Shown: positions 1 through 5,429 of the stretch, piece by piece | Position numbering within the stretch: the stretch's first letter is position 1 | Layout: each line of letters opens with the position of its first letter | Assembly: GCA_902793515.1 (NCBI GenBank) | Contig: CADBDO010000068.1 | Coordinates: 1 to 14,589, forward strand | DNA length: 14,589 nucleotides | Reading direction: 5' to 3' | Origin: an uncultured Erysipelotrichaceae bacterium | GTDB taxonomy: Bacteria > Bacillota_I > Bacilli_A > RFN20 > CAG-826 | Program-made: the position numbers and the translations under genes | The notes under the pieces: generated by a model | The model's input: only the letters and a program-made list of their open reading frames with translations | Told to the model about the DNA's origin: nothing | The model's database searches: none

Positions 1-503
1 ATTCCTTGAGAAAACACCTTGGAATGGTTCTTCAGGATACCTGGATTTTCAATGGAACAGTTCGTGACAACATCGCCTATGGAAAAGAAAAAGCGACGCT
101 TGAAGAAGTGAAAGAAGCAGCTAGAAAAGCCCAAGCCGCCGGCTTCATTGAAAGACTCCCTCAGGGATACGACACGGTCATCAGTGATTCCTCTGGTTTA
201 TCGGTTGGTGAGAAACAGCTCATCTGCGTGGCTAGACTCATGCTCCTAGAGCCAGAAGTGGTCATCCTCGATGAAGCGACAAGTAACATCGACGTACGCA
301 CCGAAAAACTCCTCAACGAAAGCTTCAAAGAGCTTCTTAAAGGAAGAACTTCCATGGTCGTCGCCCATCGTCTTAGCACGATTCAGTCAAGCGACCTTAT
401 CGTTGTCCTTAAAGATGGTGCTATCATTGAGCAAGGCACGCACGAATCTCTCTATGCCAAGAAGGGTTTCTACTACGAACTCTATAACGCCCAGTTCAAC
501 TAA
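1..503 (+). CDS. ABC transporter ATP-binding protein, exporter type (C-terminal part)
   Basis: The frame is open from position 3 and runs off the left edge; about 166 C-terminal residues are visible. It is the second half of a nucleotide-binding domain that powers export across the membrane by ATP hydrolysis. Visible in order are the Q-loop region (GMVLQDTWIFNGTVRDNI), the signature LSVGEKQ, the Walker B and D-loop VVILDEATSNID, and the switch histidine in VVAHRLSTI. The Q-loop wording and the C-terminal EQGTHESL segment are typical of MsbA/LmrA/MdlB-like half-transporters, where this domain follows six membrane helices. The signature departs from LSGGQ at its third position and has Glu where Gln is usual; such variants occur in active exporters. 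The substrate cannot be read from this part. A lipoprotein gene begins 1 nt after the stop, suggesting one operon. Any start inside the window, such as TTG at 6, would be false. Confidence 0.93.
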   Translation, partial: SLRKHLGMVLQDTWIFNGTVRDNIAYGKEKATLEEVKEAARKAQAAGFIERLPQGYDTVISDSSGLSVGEKQLICVARLMLLEPEVVILDEATSNIDVRTEKLLNESFKELLKGRTSMVVAHRLSTIQSSDLIVVLKDGAIIEQGTHESLYAKKGFYYELYNAQFN

Positions 504-504
504 C

Positions 505-1332
505 ATGAAAAGAAAGAGCATCAGGAAAACCGCGTTACTCCTAGGAACAACCCTAGTTCTTTCTTCATGCACAAACACATATACAAAAGCGATCGACCTT
601 GAGACCGCTAATAAATTAGTAGCAGCGGCCCTTGCGGAGCAGATGGACTACAAAGTTGAATCTGTCGCCTATTCCCTTAAGAGTGAGATCAAAGAATACA
701 TCCTCGATGAGAATAACCAAGAGAAAGTCATCAAGAAATCGAACTTAGAAGTCACCTACAAAGCCCCATACCTCATCTCGGATGAGACAACCGTATACGC
801 TCTCCATTACAAGAGCACAATCGATTATGCCCTTAACGATGATTTGGACTATAGAAAAGAGGTCAGGGTCAGCGAATACGTGAGTCCTAACGACCGCACC
901 CAAAGGCACTTCGTCGTCACTGAGAACGGCCATAGCCACGATTATGCCCCAACGACCGACTCCGCTATCGCGTCCTTCATCAACCTTCCAACGTTAATCA
1001 ACGCCAACAACATTTCTTCGCTAACCCTTTGCCAGTCCTATATGGGCTCAATCGGCAAATACAATAACCTCACGTCCTTTGAGGCTCTTTCTAGCGGTGG
1101 AGATAACTTCACCATCTCCTTTGAAGGCGAATCTCTTTCGGTGAACGATTTATATGCTGAGGAAACTAGCCTCACCACAGGCATCACAATCAATTCCTTC
1201 TCCTTGTCCTCAACCGACAAAGACGTCGACTATTACGAATCCGATTACCAATATAGTGCAGCCATCCCTGAGCTTGAGCTCGATGAGGCTGATATCTTTG
1301 GTAACATCCACGTCAGTTATTCCTACAAATGA
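505..1332 (+). CDS. Putative lipoprotein of unknown function
   Basis: A 275-aa protein with a classical lipoprotein signal: a Lys/Arg-rich start, a hydrophobic stretch (residues 9-19) and lipobox LSSC with the lipidated Cys at residue 22. The frame is open further upstream (from 271), but ATG at 505 is chosen because it puts the signal peptide at the N-terminus and lies 1 nt after the ABC gene's stop. The mature part is polar, rich in Ser, Thr, Tyr and Asp, and appears beta-rich, with no motif I recognise. It should sit on the outer face of the membrane. No Shine-Dalgarno is visible, so it may be translated by coupling with the upstream gene. Its stop overlaps the vsr start (ATGA, 1329-1332). 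It could assist the exporter, but that rests only on position. Confidence 0.85.
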   Translation: MKRKSIRKTALLLGTTLVLSSCTNTYTKAIDLETANKLVAAALAEQMDYKVESVAYSLKSEIKEYILDENNQEKVIKKSNLEVTYKAPYLISDETTVYALHYKSTIDYALNDDLDYRKEVRVSEYVSPNDRTQRHFVVTENGHSHDYAPTTDSAIASFINLPTLINANNISSLTLCQSYMGSIGKYNNLTSFEALSSGGDNFTISFEGESLSVNDLYAEETSLTTGITINSFSLSSTDKDVDYYESDYQYSAAIPELELDEADIFGNIHVSYSYK

Positions 1333-1757
1333 AGCGCGATGAAGCCACCGTCTCATACACGATGAGCAGGATCAGAGGCAAAGACACCTCGATCGAAGTC
1401 AAACTAAGAAAAGCCCTTTATGAGAAAGGGTGCAGATACCGCTGCAACAGCAAATACATCTTTGGTCATCCAGACATCTCTTTCAAAGGTGTCAAAGTGG
1501 TGGTCTTTTGCGATTCTGAGTTCTGGCATGGCAAGGACTTCGAGGAGAATGAGAAGAAGATTCAAAGCAATAGAGACTACTGGATCCCGAAGATCAAAAG
1601 GAACATCGAAAGAGATAAAGAGGTTAATGAAAAGCTGACCCAAGAAGGCTATCTCATATTCCGTTATTGGGGAGGCGAAATTCAAAAAAACCTCGACAAA
1701 TGTGTCACGGAAATCCTCAAAGGCCTTAATAGCAGGGGATATAAATTGGCAAAATAA
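1329..1757 (+). CDS. vsr: Very short patch repair (Vsr) DNA mismatch endonuclease
   Basis: A 142-aa protein matching the Vsr family in length and motif order. Known Vsr enzymes nick DNA 5' of the T in T:G mismatches that arise when 5-methylcytosine deaminates. Visible features are the N-terminal MSRIRGKDTSIE, whose Glu23 matches the conserved acidic residue; GHPDISF with Asp49 corresponding to the catalytic Asp51 of E. coli Vsr; and VVVFCDSEFWHG with His67 in the FWH motif. DYWIPKI and RNIERD match the helix after the active site. The FCDSEFWHG form differs from the E. coli THGCFWH form and resembles many Firmicutes homologues. It overlaps the lipoprotein gene by 4 nt (ATGA), so translation is probably coupled. 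No cytosine-5 methyltransferase, its usual partner, is in the window. A terminator follows directly. Confidence 0.92.
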   Translation: MKRDEATVSYTMSRIRGKDTSIEVKLRKALYEKGCRYRCNSKYIFGHPDISFKGVKVVVFCDSEFWHGKDFEENEKKIQSNRDYWIPKIKRNIERDKEVNEKLTQEGYLIFRYWGGEIQKNLDKCVTEILKGLNSRGYKLAK

Positions 1758-1784
1758 AACCCTCCATTTCGGAGGGCTTTTAAT
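1756..1784. terminator. Bidirectional rho-independent terminator
   Basis: Stem CCCTCC (1760-1765) and GGAGGG (1771-1776) with a 5-nt loop. It is followed on the plus strand by CTTTTAATTTATT and on the minus strand by TTTTATTTT. It lies between convergent genes (vsr and the four-helix membrane protein) and can serve both. Confidence 0.85.
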
Positions 1785-1796
1785 TTATTAAGGAAC

Positions 1797-2264
1797 TTAG
1801 TTTTTCTTGCTGTGGACAAGAAGGTCGATGGCGCCAAAGGCAGCAGCGAGGAAGCTGAAGACGATGACACAGATGGAACCGGCACCTAAACCGCTGTCAG
1901 CGGTGCTAGCCATATCAACGGCTGGGTTGGCACTGGTGTAGAACATGGTGGAGAAGATGAAGAGGACGGCAGCGCCGACACCTAAGACGATCTCAGCAAG
2001 GGCGATGGACTTGCCAGCGTTCTCGCCAATGATGAATCCGCCAATGGCAGCGATGAGAACGAGGCAGACGCAAACGAATCCGATGATAAGTGGCCAGACG
2101 ACGTTATATCCATCCTGAAGGGCGAACATGACGGAGTAGACATTGCCACGGGCGCATCCGGATTCACCAGCGAAAGCGTCGGCGAACATGCACATCATCG
2201 CGACAAACGAGAAGATAAATGCAAAGACTGAAGTGATACGAGTTGGGGATTTTACTGTTTTCAT
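1797..2264 (-). CDS. Four-helix membrane protein of unknown function
   Basis: A 155-aa protein with four hydrophobic segments at about residues 10-29, 56-80, 87-109 and 125-149, a basic N-terminus and a basic C-terminus (HSKKN). Both ends are therefore predicted to face the cytoplasm. The loop after helix 1 has a Cys (C37) and polar residues; further Cys lie within the helices. I recognise no family. The start is supported by AGGAA (2271-2275) 6 nt before ATG and by a sigma-A-like promoter 32 nt upstream. It is transcribed alone, divergently from the lipoprotein at 2447, and ends at a shared terminator. Helix 1 could also be read as an uncleaved signal anchor. Function unknown. Confidence 0.82.
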   Translation of the reverse strand: MKTVKSPTRITSVFAFIFSFVAMMCMFADAFAGESGCARGNVYSVMFALQDGYNVVWPLIIGFVCVCLVLIAAIGGFIIGENAGKSIALAEIVLGVGAAVLFIFSTMFYTSANPAVDMASTADSGLGAGSICVIVFSFLAAAFGAIDLLVHSKKN

Positions 2265-2295
2265 AGAGTGTTCCTGTTTACTAGTTCGTTTTTAT

Positions 2296-2324
2296 ATTAT
2301 GCCCAAAACCATTACGAGGGGCAA
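2296..2324 (-). promoter_or_regulatory. Promoter of the four-helix membrane protein gene
   Basis: Read on the minus strand: TTGCCC (2319-2324), a 17-nt spacer, then CATAAT (2296-2301), a good sigma-A match. This leaves a short leader of about 25 nt that contains the AGGAA ribosome site. Confidence 0.65.
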
Positions 2325-2328
2325 CATT

Positions 2329-2343
2329 GAGTATTTTATACTC
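2329..2343. repeat. Inverted repeat, possible operator
   Basis: GAGTAT and ATACTC flank TTT, a perfect 6-bp dyad. It lies 4 nt upstream of the -35 box of the minus-strand promoter, in the gap between divergent genes. That is a plausible place for a regulator to bind, but the dyad is short and AT-rich, so chance is possible. Apart from this dyad and the two flanking promoters, I see nothing else in 2265-2446. Confidence 0.35.
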
Positions 2344-2411
2344 GTAGCAAGATATTTCCACCTATTTTAAGAACAAAAGAGGAGTTGGGGTCGCTTTTTC
2401 GCAAACGACTC

Positions 2412-2440
2412 TTTCTTTGAAAGACTTTTTATCACATAAT
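2412..2440 (+). promoter_or_regulatory. -10 box abutting the lipoprotein start (likely leaderless mRNA)
   Basis: CATAAT (2435-2440) ends 6 nt before the ATG at 2447, so transcription would begin at or next to the start codon. No Shine-Dalgarno lies upstream. The -35 region is weak (TTTCTT, 2412-2417, 17-nt spacer). A TTGAAA at 2417-2422 is too close (12 nt). Confidence 0.45.
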
Positions 2441-2446
2441 CTTAGT

Positions 2447-3655
2447 ATGCAAAGACGCAATTTTTCGAAATTCTTTCTTGTAGCCTCTTTAGCTGCTACG
2501 GGAATTCTTTCTGCTTGTTCTGGCGGAAGCGATTCTACCCCAAAAGGAAGCCCTGTCTTCCAGGTCGACTTCTACGATGATGCCGGAACGCAGGTAGGCT
2601 ATGGCTATGCCATCGAAGGCAGAGCCGTCCATTTCAGAGCCATGGATGGAACCGCCTACGACTATAACCCACATACCGATATGGAACTTACCACCCCAGG
2701 CGCCAGATTTGTTTTTGATGGCTGGGAAGGAACCTATGACACTGCTTATAGCAGCAACGTGACTAGCGAGCTCCAGGGCGAGGCCGTCAATCTCGATCAG
2801 ATCAAGGCCAACTGCCGTGTGACCGCCAAATTCAGAGAGAAGTCATACAAAATCGAAACAATCTTCAAGAACAACGGAAGCGCCGTCGAAGGCGGAACCA
2901 ATGTTTCCTTTGGTGAAGCCATCACCATTCCAACTGCGGCTCCAACCGAAGAACATCCTGAGTATTACAACATCTATAACTTTGCTGGCTGGGCCCTCGC
3001 CAAAGACGATACCGCCGCCAAGTTCACGAGCGCCGACACCCTCGTCTACAAATGGAAGAGTGGTGCTAACACCGACCAGTTCGCTTGGGGTGAAGGAGCA
3101 CCAGACGCCGCTGACGCAATCGACAACAAAGGCGTCATTTACCTCGACAAAACCCTCACGGATCATATGCCGACCTATCCTTCCTACATCAGCGATGGAA
3201 CGAAGTGGATCGAGCTTGGAAACCTCAGCAAAGGCACCCTCCCTCTCGAATTCAAATCGACCTATGAGACCGCGAAGAAAGACTTCACCGTCACGATGAT
3301 GGCGACTGATGGAGTCAGCGTATTGAGTTCGTTCGATGTCGAATATGGAAAAACAATCGCTTTCGAAAGAGAAGTGCTCGCAGGCAACCAAACAAAGATC
3401 ACGATCAAGGTCGACGGTGATACCAAATGCATCTATAACAACGTTACTTCCAATCCAGGTACGCTCTGCTACACCTTAAAAGGGGAATACAAGAACGAAA
3501 CCGATTCGACGAACCTTCACTCAAGTTTGATCGAAGGCACTGAGATGAGTTTCTCCCTCACCTATGGTGAAGGCGCGGAAGACCACACTCCAAAAGGTGG
3601 CTCCGCCAAGATTCAAGGCAACGTCAGAATCGCTCCGGTCGTTGTCGCCGCTTAA
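2447..3655 (+). CDS. Lipoprotein with InlB B-repeat-like modules
   Basis: A 402-aa protein with a lipoprotein signal: the basic start MQRRNFSKF, a hydrophobic core and lipobox LSAC with Cys at residue 24, then a Gly/Ser linker. ATG at 2447 is preferred over the upstream ATG at 2417 because it puts the signal peptide at the N-terminus and follows a -10 box by 6 nt. The first half contains at least one and possibly two modules resembling InlB B-repeats (Flg_new type): beta strands ending in F-x-GW (FVFDGWEG, YNFAGWAL) and a VTAKF segment. The rest is polar and beta-rich with no family I can name. It is probably surface-exposed and may bind a partner or host molecule, which is inferred from the domain type. 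The signal also resembles a twin-arginine motif (RRNFSK). It is monocistronic and ends at a shared terminator facing rdgB. Confidence 0.85.
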   Translation: MQRRNFSKFFLVASLAATGILSACSGGSDSTPKGSPVFQVDFYDDAGTQVGYGYAIEGRAVHFRAMDGTAYDYNPHTDMELTTPGARFVFDGWEGTYDTAYSSNVTSELQGEAVNLDQIKANCRVTAKFREKSYKIETIFKNNGSAVEGGTNVSFGEAITIPTAAPTEEHPEYYNIYNFAGWALAKDDTAAKFTSADTLVYKWKSGANTDQFAWGEGAPDAADAIDNKGVIYLDKTLTDHMPTYPSYISDGTKWIELGNLSKGTLPLEFKSTYETAKKDFTVTMMATDGVSVLSSFDVEYGKTIAFEREVLAGNQTKITIKVDGDTKCIYNNVTSNPGTLCYTLKGEYKNETDSTNLHSSLIEGTEMSFSLTYGEGAEDHTPKGGSAKIQGNVRIAPVVVAA

Positions 3656-3665
3656 TTCTAGTAAC

Positions 3666-3705
3666 AAAAAAGAAGGGTTCAGTTCAAGTTCCCTTCTTTT
3701 TCTTT
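3666..3705. terminator. Bidirectional terminator overlapping the rdgB 3' end
   Basis: An 11-bp perfect stem, AAAAAGAAGGG (3667-3677) with CCCTTCTTTTT (3691-3701), and a 13-nt loop. T-runs follow on both strands. It serves the lipoprotein (+) and rdgB (-). The rdgB stop lies in the loop and its last codons form one stem arm. Confidence 0.85.
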
Positions 3706-4299
3706 TAGATATTTGACGAGTTTCGTAAGAGCCTTTCCTCGATGGGAGACTCTGTTCTTCTCTTCTTCGGAAGCTAGGCCAAAGACGATATCTCCTTCAT
3801 CACAGATGAAGATTGGGTCGTATCCGAAGCCATGTGTGCCGGTGATTCCGCTAGTGATGCGTCCTGGGCAAACACCCTCGAAGTAAGAGACCTTTCCATC
3901 TTCTTCGATCAAGCAGATTGCGCAGTGGTAGGCGGCTTTTCGATTTGGGTTATCTTTGATCTTCTTTAGGATCCAGGCGTTCACTACCTCATACCCGTGG
4001 CCGAACTCTTCTTGGATCTTGTCGGCGAAACGGGCGCTATGAACACCAGGGAAATGTTCGCCTAAAGCATCGATTTCAATGCCTGAGTCATCAGAGATGA
4101 CTGGCATCTTCAAAGATTCGAAATAATACTTCGCTTTGATATAGGCGTTCTCACGATATGTTTTGCCATCTTCGACCGGCTCTTCGGTGTGGCCGAAATC
4201 GGCAACGGATTTAACTATGTATCCGAAAGGCTTCAGGATCTCTTCGAATTCCTTGAGCTTGCCTTTGTTATGTGAAGCGAGAACGATTACTTTTTCCAT
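3679..4299 (-). CDS. rdgB: Non-canonical purine NTP pyrophosphatase (RdgB/HAM1; XTP/dITP diphosphatase)
   Basis: A 206-aa protein of typical family length. The family hydrolyses dITP, ITP and XTP to the monophosphate and pyrophosphate, removing deaminated purines from the nucleotide pool. Conserved elements visible are the N-terminal substrate loop ASHNKGKLKEF (residues 8-18), the metal-binding DDSG (70-73), PGVHSAR (84-90), GFGYDPIF (157-164) and the C-terminal SHRGKA (185-190). ATG at 4299 is chosen over one at 4329 because family members begin just before the SHN motif, and because a promoter -10 box lies between the two. No Shine-Dalgarno is present, so the mRNA may be leaderless. It is divergent from a methionine-sulfoxide reductase gene across 92 bp that contain an 18-bp dyad. 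Confidence 0.95.
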   Translation of the reverse strand: MEKVIVLASHNKGKLKEFEEILKPFGYIVKSVADFGHTEEPVEDGKTYRENAYIKAKYYFESLKMPVISDDSGIEIDALGEHFPGVHSARFADKIQEEFGHGYEVVNAWILKKIKDNPNRKAAYHCAICLIEEDGKVSYFEGVCPGRITSGITGTHGFGYDPIFICDEGDIVFGLASEEEKNRVSHRGKALTKLVKYLKEKEGNLN

Positions 4300-4306
4300 G
4301 GAGAAA

Positions 4307-4334
4307 ATCATATCACAAAAAGAAGACACCTCAA
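4307..4334 (-). promoter_or_regulatory. rdgB promoter, probably leaderless
   Basis: Minus strand: TTGAGG (4329-4334), a 16-nt spacer, then TATGAT (4307-4312). Seven nt separate the -10 box from the rdgB ATG, and no ribosome site intervenes. Confidence 0.55.
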
Positions 4335-4344
4335 TAATGAGGTG
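4327..4344. repeat. 18-bp inverted repeat, possible operator or attenuating hairpin
   Basis: CACCTCA (4327-4333) and TGAGGTG (4338-4344) form a perfect 7-bp dyad around ATAA. It covers the -35 box of the rdgB promoter and lies 14 nt upstream of the -35 of the divergent gene. There is no T-run on either side, so it is not a terminator. Confidence 0.5.
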
Positions 4345-4357
4345 CAGGGCATATCGA

Positions 4358-4385
4358 TTGGCTTTCTCACCGATGCGGCTAAAAT
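4358..4385 (+). promoter_or_regulatory. Promoter of the methionine-sulfoxide reductase gene, probably leaderless
   Basis: TTGGCT (4358-4363), a 16-nt spacer, then TAAAAT (4380-4385). The ATG follows after 6 nt (AAGACC) with no Shine-Dalgarno. Confidence 0.5.
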
Positions 4386-4391
4386 AAGACC

Positions 4392-4841
4392 ATGAGCAAT
4401 TTAGATGTATCAGTCGTCAAATCATTACTTACCGCCGAAGAAGGGGACGTCAGGGCCAATGTGCTTAACGCTTTCTCTTATATCCGCCTAACCTTAGGCG
4501 AGAATTCGTGGGTTGGTTTATATCGCAAAGAGGAGGATGGGCTTCACTTGTCCTACTTCTCCGGCTCCGTCGCCTGTCTATTCATCGCGTTTGGTAGAGG
4601 CGTGGTAGGGGAGTCCTACGTTTCCAAAAAAGAAATCTACGTCCCAGATGTCTCGACTTTGAAGAACTACATCGCTTGCGATGCCAAAAGCAAAAGCGAA
4701 TACGTCGTCCCTGTCATCAAAGACGGCGAGATCAAAGCCATCTTCGATATCGATAGCGACCGTCTCGACGGCCTCAAAGATGACGTTCCCGCCCTTAGAG
4801 AGATCGGCTCTCTTTTAGGCGAACTCTTGAACGACTTCTAA
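4392..4841 (+). CDS. msrC: GAF-domain free methionine-(R)-sulfoxide reductase
   Basis: A 149-aa single GAF domain with the family landmarks: NSWVGLY, FGRGVVGE, VPDV, NYIACD, SEYVVPV and IFDIDS. The known family (E. coli YebR/MsrC, yeast fRMsr) reduces free methionine-(R)-sulfoxide in the cytoplasm using Cys thiols recycled by thioredoxin. Spacing against the three E. coli Cys (84, 94, 118) is exact here at 62, 72 and 96. Cys62 and Cys96 are present, but position 72 is Val. Cys96 matches the catalytic Cys and Cys62 a resolving Cys, so activity is likely retained. A thioredoxin gene lies about 0.5 kb away on the other strand. The gene is divergent from rdgB and probably leaderless. GAF domains can also be sensors, but these motifs favour the enzyme. 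Confidence 0.88.
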   Translation: MSNLDVSVVKSLLTAEEGDVRANVLNAFSYIRLTLGENSWVGLYRKEEDGLHLSYFSGSVACLFIAFGRGVVGESYVSKKEIYVPDVSTLKNYIACDAKSKSEYVVPVIKDGEIKAIFDIDSDRLDGLKDDVPALREIGSLLGELLNDF

Positions 4842-4848
4842 ACATAAT

Positions 4849-4869
4849 AAAAACCCCTCATATGAGGGG
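4849..4869 (-). terminator. Terminator of the tRNA unit
   Basis: A perfect 16-nt palindrome (4854-4869, CCCCTC-ATAT-GAGGGG). It is followed on the minus strand by TTTTTATTATG, so it ends transcription coming from the tRNAs. On the plus strand no T-run follows, so it would stop the upstream reductase gene poorly. Confidence 0.8.
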
Positions 4870-4882
4870 TGACACTCACTAA

Positions 4883-4931
4883 TGGAGCGGGCGGCGGGAA
4901 GGCTGATGTTCTACCATTGAACTACGCCCGC
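4883..4931 (-). pseudogene. tRNA-Gly(UCC) with an internal 25-nt deletion
   Basis: The minus strand reads a near-standard tRNA-Gly: acceptor GCGGGCG (4925-4931) pairing perfectly with CGCCCGC (4887-4893), an intact D arm (GTTC/GAAC), the 5' strand of the anticodon stem, and CTTCC carrying anticodon UCC. It then passes directly into the end of a T stem, discriminator T and encoded CCA. The gene is 49 nt instead of the usual 74. The missing part is the 3' half of the anticodon arm, the variable loop and most of the T arm. TTCC occurs both in the anticodon loop and in the normal T-loop/T-stem junction, so loss between these short direct repeats explains the exact size. It cannot fold as a working tRNA and is either a pseudogene or a sequence error. 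It follows tRNA-Asp by 4 nt in the same transcript. Confidence 0.85.
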
Positions 4932-4935
4932 AGCC

Positions 4936-5012
4936 TGGCGGACCATACGAGATTCGAACTCGTGATCTTCTCCGTGACAGGGAGACATGTTAGGCCGCTA
5001 CACCAATGGTCC
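4936..5012 (-). tRNA. tRNA-Asp(GUC)
   Basis: A 77-nt tRNA with encoded CCA. Acceptor GGACCAT (5006-5012) pairs with ATGGTCC (4940-4946), and the discriminator is G as expected for Asp. The anticodon loop CTGTCAC gives anticodon GUC. The T loop GTTCGAATC is intact. It is the first gene of a two-tRNA unit with its own promoter and terminator. Confidence 0.96.
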
Positions 5013-5027
5013 AGTGCTGCGTGAAAG

Positions 5028-5057
5028 AATATACCACATGGAACCTTACAAGGTAAA
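5028..5057 (-). promoter_or_regulatory. Promoter of the tRNA unit, extended -10
   Basis: Minus strand: TTTACC (5052-5057), an 18-nt spacer ending in TGG, then TATATT (5028-5033). The TGn before the hexamer is an extended -10 element. The -10 ends 15 nt before the tRNA-Asp 5' end. Confidence 0.6.
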
Positions 5058-5058
5058 C

Positions 5059-5085
5059 AAAAAGAGCAAGATTTTATTCTTGCCC
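5059..5085 (-). terminator. Terminator of the CPBP-TraX-thioredoxin operon
   Basis: Minus strand: GGGCAAGA (5078-5085) pairs with TCTTGCTC (5064-5071), 8 bp including one G-U, followed by TTTTTG. It begins 11 nt after the thioredoxin stop and sits immediately before the tRNA promoter. Confidence 0.85.
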
Positions 5086-5096
5086 TTCATTTTTTG

Positions 5097-5405
5097 TTAT
5101 TTAAGCTTGGCGAAACGGAGAACGCTCTCTTCAGGCATGTAGCCGAGTTTCATATCGACGGCTTTGCCATCTTCGAAGAGGATCAAGGTTGGGATGCTTC
5201 TGATGCCGTACTGGGCAGCGACATCGCCAACTTCGTCGACATCGACCTTAAGAACGGTGAGGTCTTCGTGCTCGGATGCGACCTTCTCAAGGATAGGGGA
5301 GAGCATCTTGCATGGTCCGCACCATGTGGCGAAGAAGTCGACAAGGACTTTGCCTTTCGCGGTTTCGTTATTGAATTCGGCTGAATCTTTGATGTGCTTT
5401 AACAT
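5097..5405 (-). CDS. trxA: Thioredoxin
   Basis: A 102-aa protein of standard thioredoxin length. It holds the active site ATWCGPCK (Cys29 and Cys32), the buried Asp23 in VDFFA, and the cis-proline loop GIRSIPT (Pro72). Thioredoxins are cytoplasmic disulfide reductases that serve ribonucleotide reductase, methionine-sulfoxide reductases and peroxidases. No signal peptide is present, so it is cytosolic. The start is fixed by a strong AGGAGG (5415-5420) 9 nt upstream. It is the last gene of a three-gene operon, 24 nt after the TraX-like gene. The strong ribosome site suggests much higher output than its neighbours. No thioredoxin reductase is in the window; the nearby free methionine-sulfoxide reductase is a possible client. 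Confidence 0.97.
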   Translation of the reverse strand: MLKHIKDSAEFNNETAKGKVLVDFFATWCGPCKMLSPILEKVASEHEDLTVLKVDVDEVGDVAAQYGIRSIPTLILFEDGKAVDMKLGYMPEESVLRFAKLK

Positions 5406-5414
5406 TTGTGGTTA

Positions 5415-5420
5415 CCTCCT
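5415..5420 (-). promoter_or_regulatory. Strong Shine-Dalgarno of trxA
   Basis: AGGAGG on the minus strand, 9 nt before the trxA ATG. It is one of the few full-strength ribosome sites in this window and decides the trxA start. Confidence 0.85.
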
Positions 5421-5429
5421 ATGGGTACG

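Noticed and set aside
271..504. Upstream extension of the first lipoprotein frame
   Set aside because: It overlaps the highly conserved ABC ATPase end and would bury the signal peptide inside the protein.
2843..3391. 182-aa open frame antisense to the InlB-like lipoprotein
   Set aside because: Its composition reflects the complementary strand, it has no start signals, and the opposite frame has a convincing lipoprotein signal.
4854..4869. Palindrome as a terminator of the plus-strand reductase gene
   Set aside because: The T-run is only on the minus strand; on the plus strand it is followed by TGACACTC.
4883..5012. tRNA pair as an integration site for a mobile element
   Set aside because: No integrase and no displaced tRNA fragment or direct repeat is visible nearby; the tRNA-Gly damage is internal rather than at its 3' end.
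5094..5384. 96-aa plus-strand open frame overlapping trxA
   Set aside because: It is the exact antisense of a certain thioredoxin gene with a strong ribosome site.
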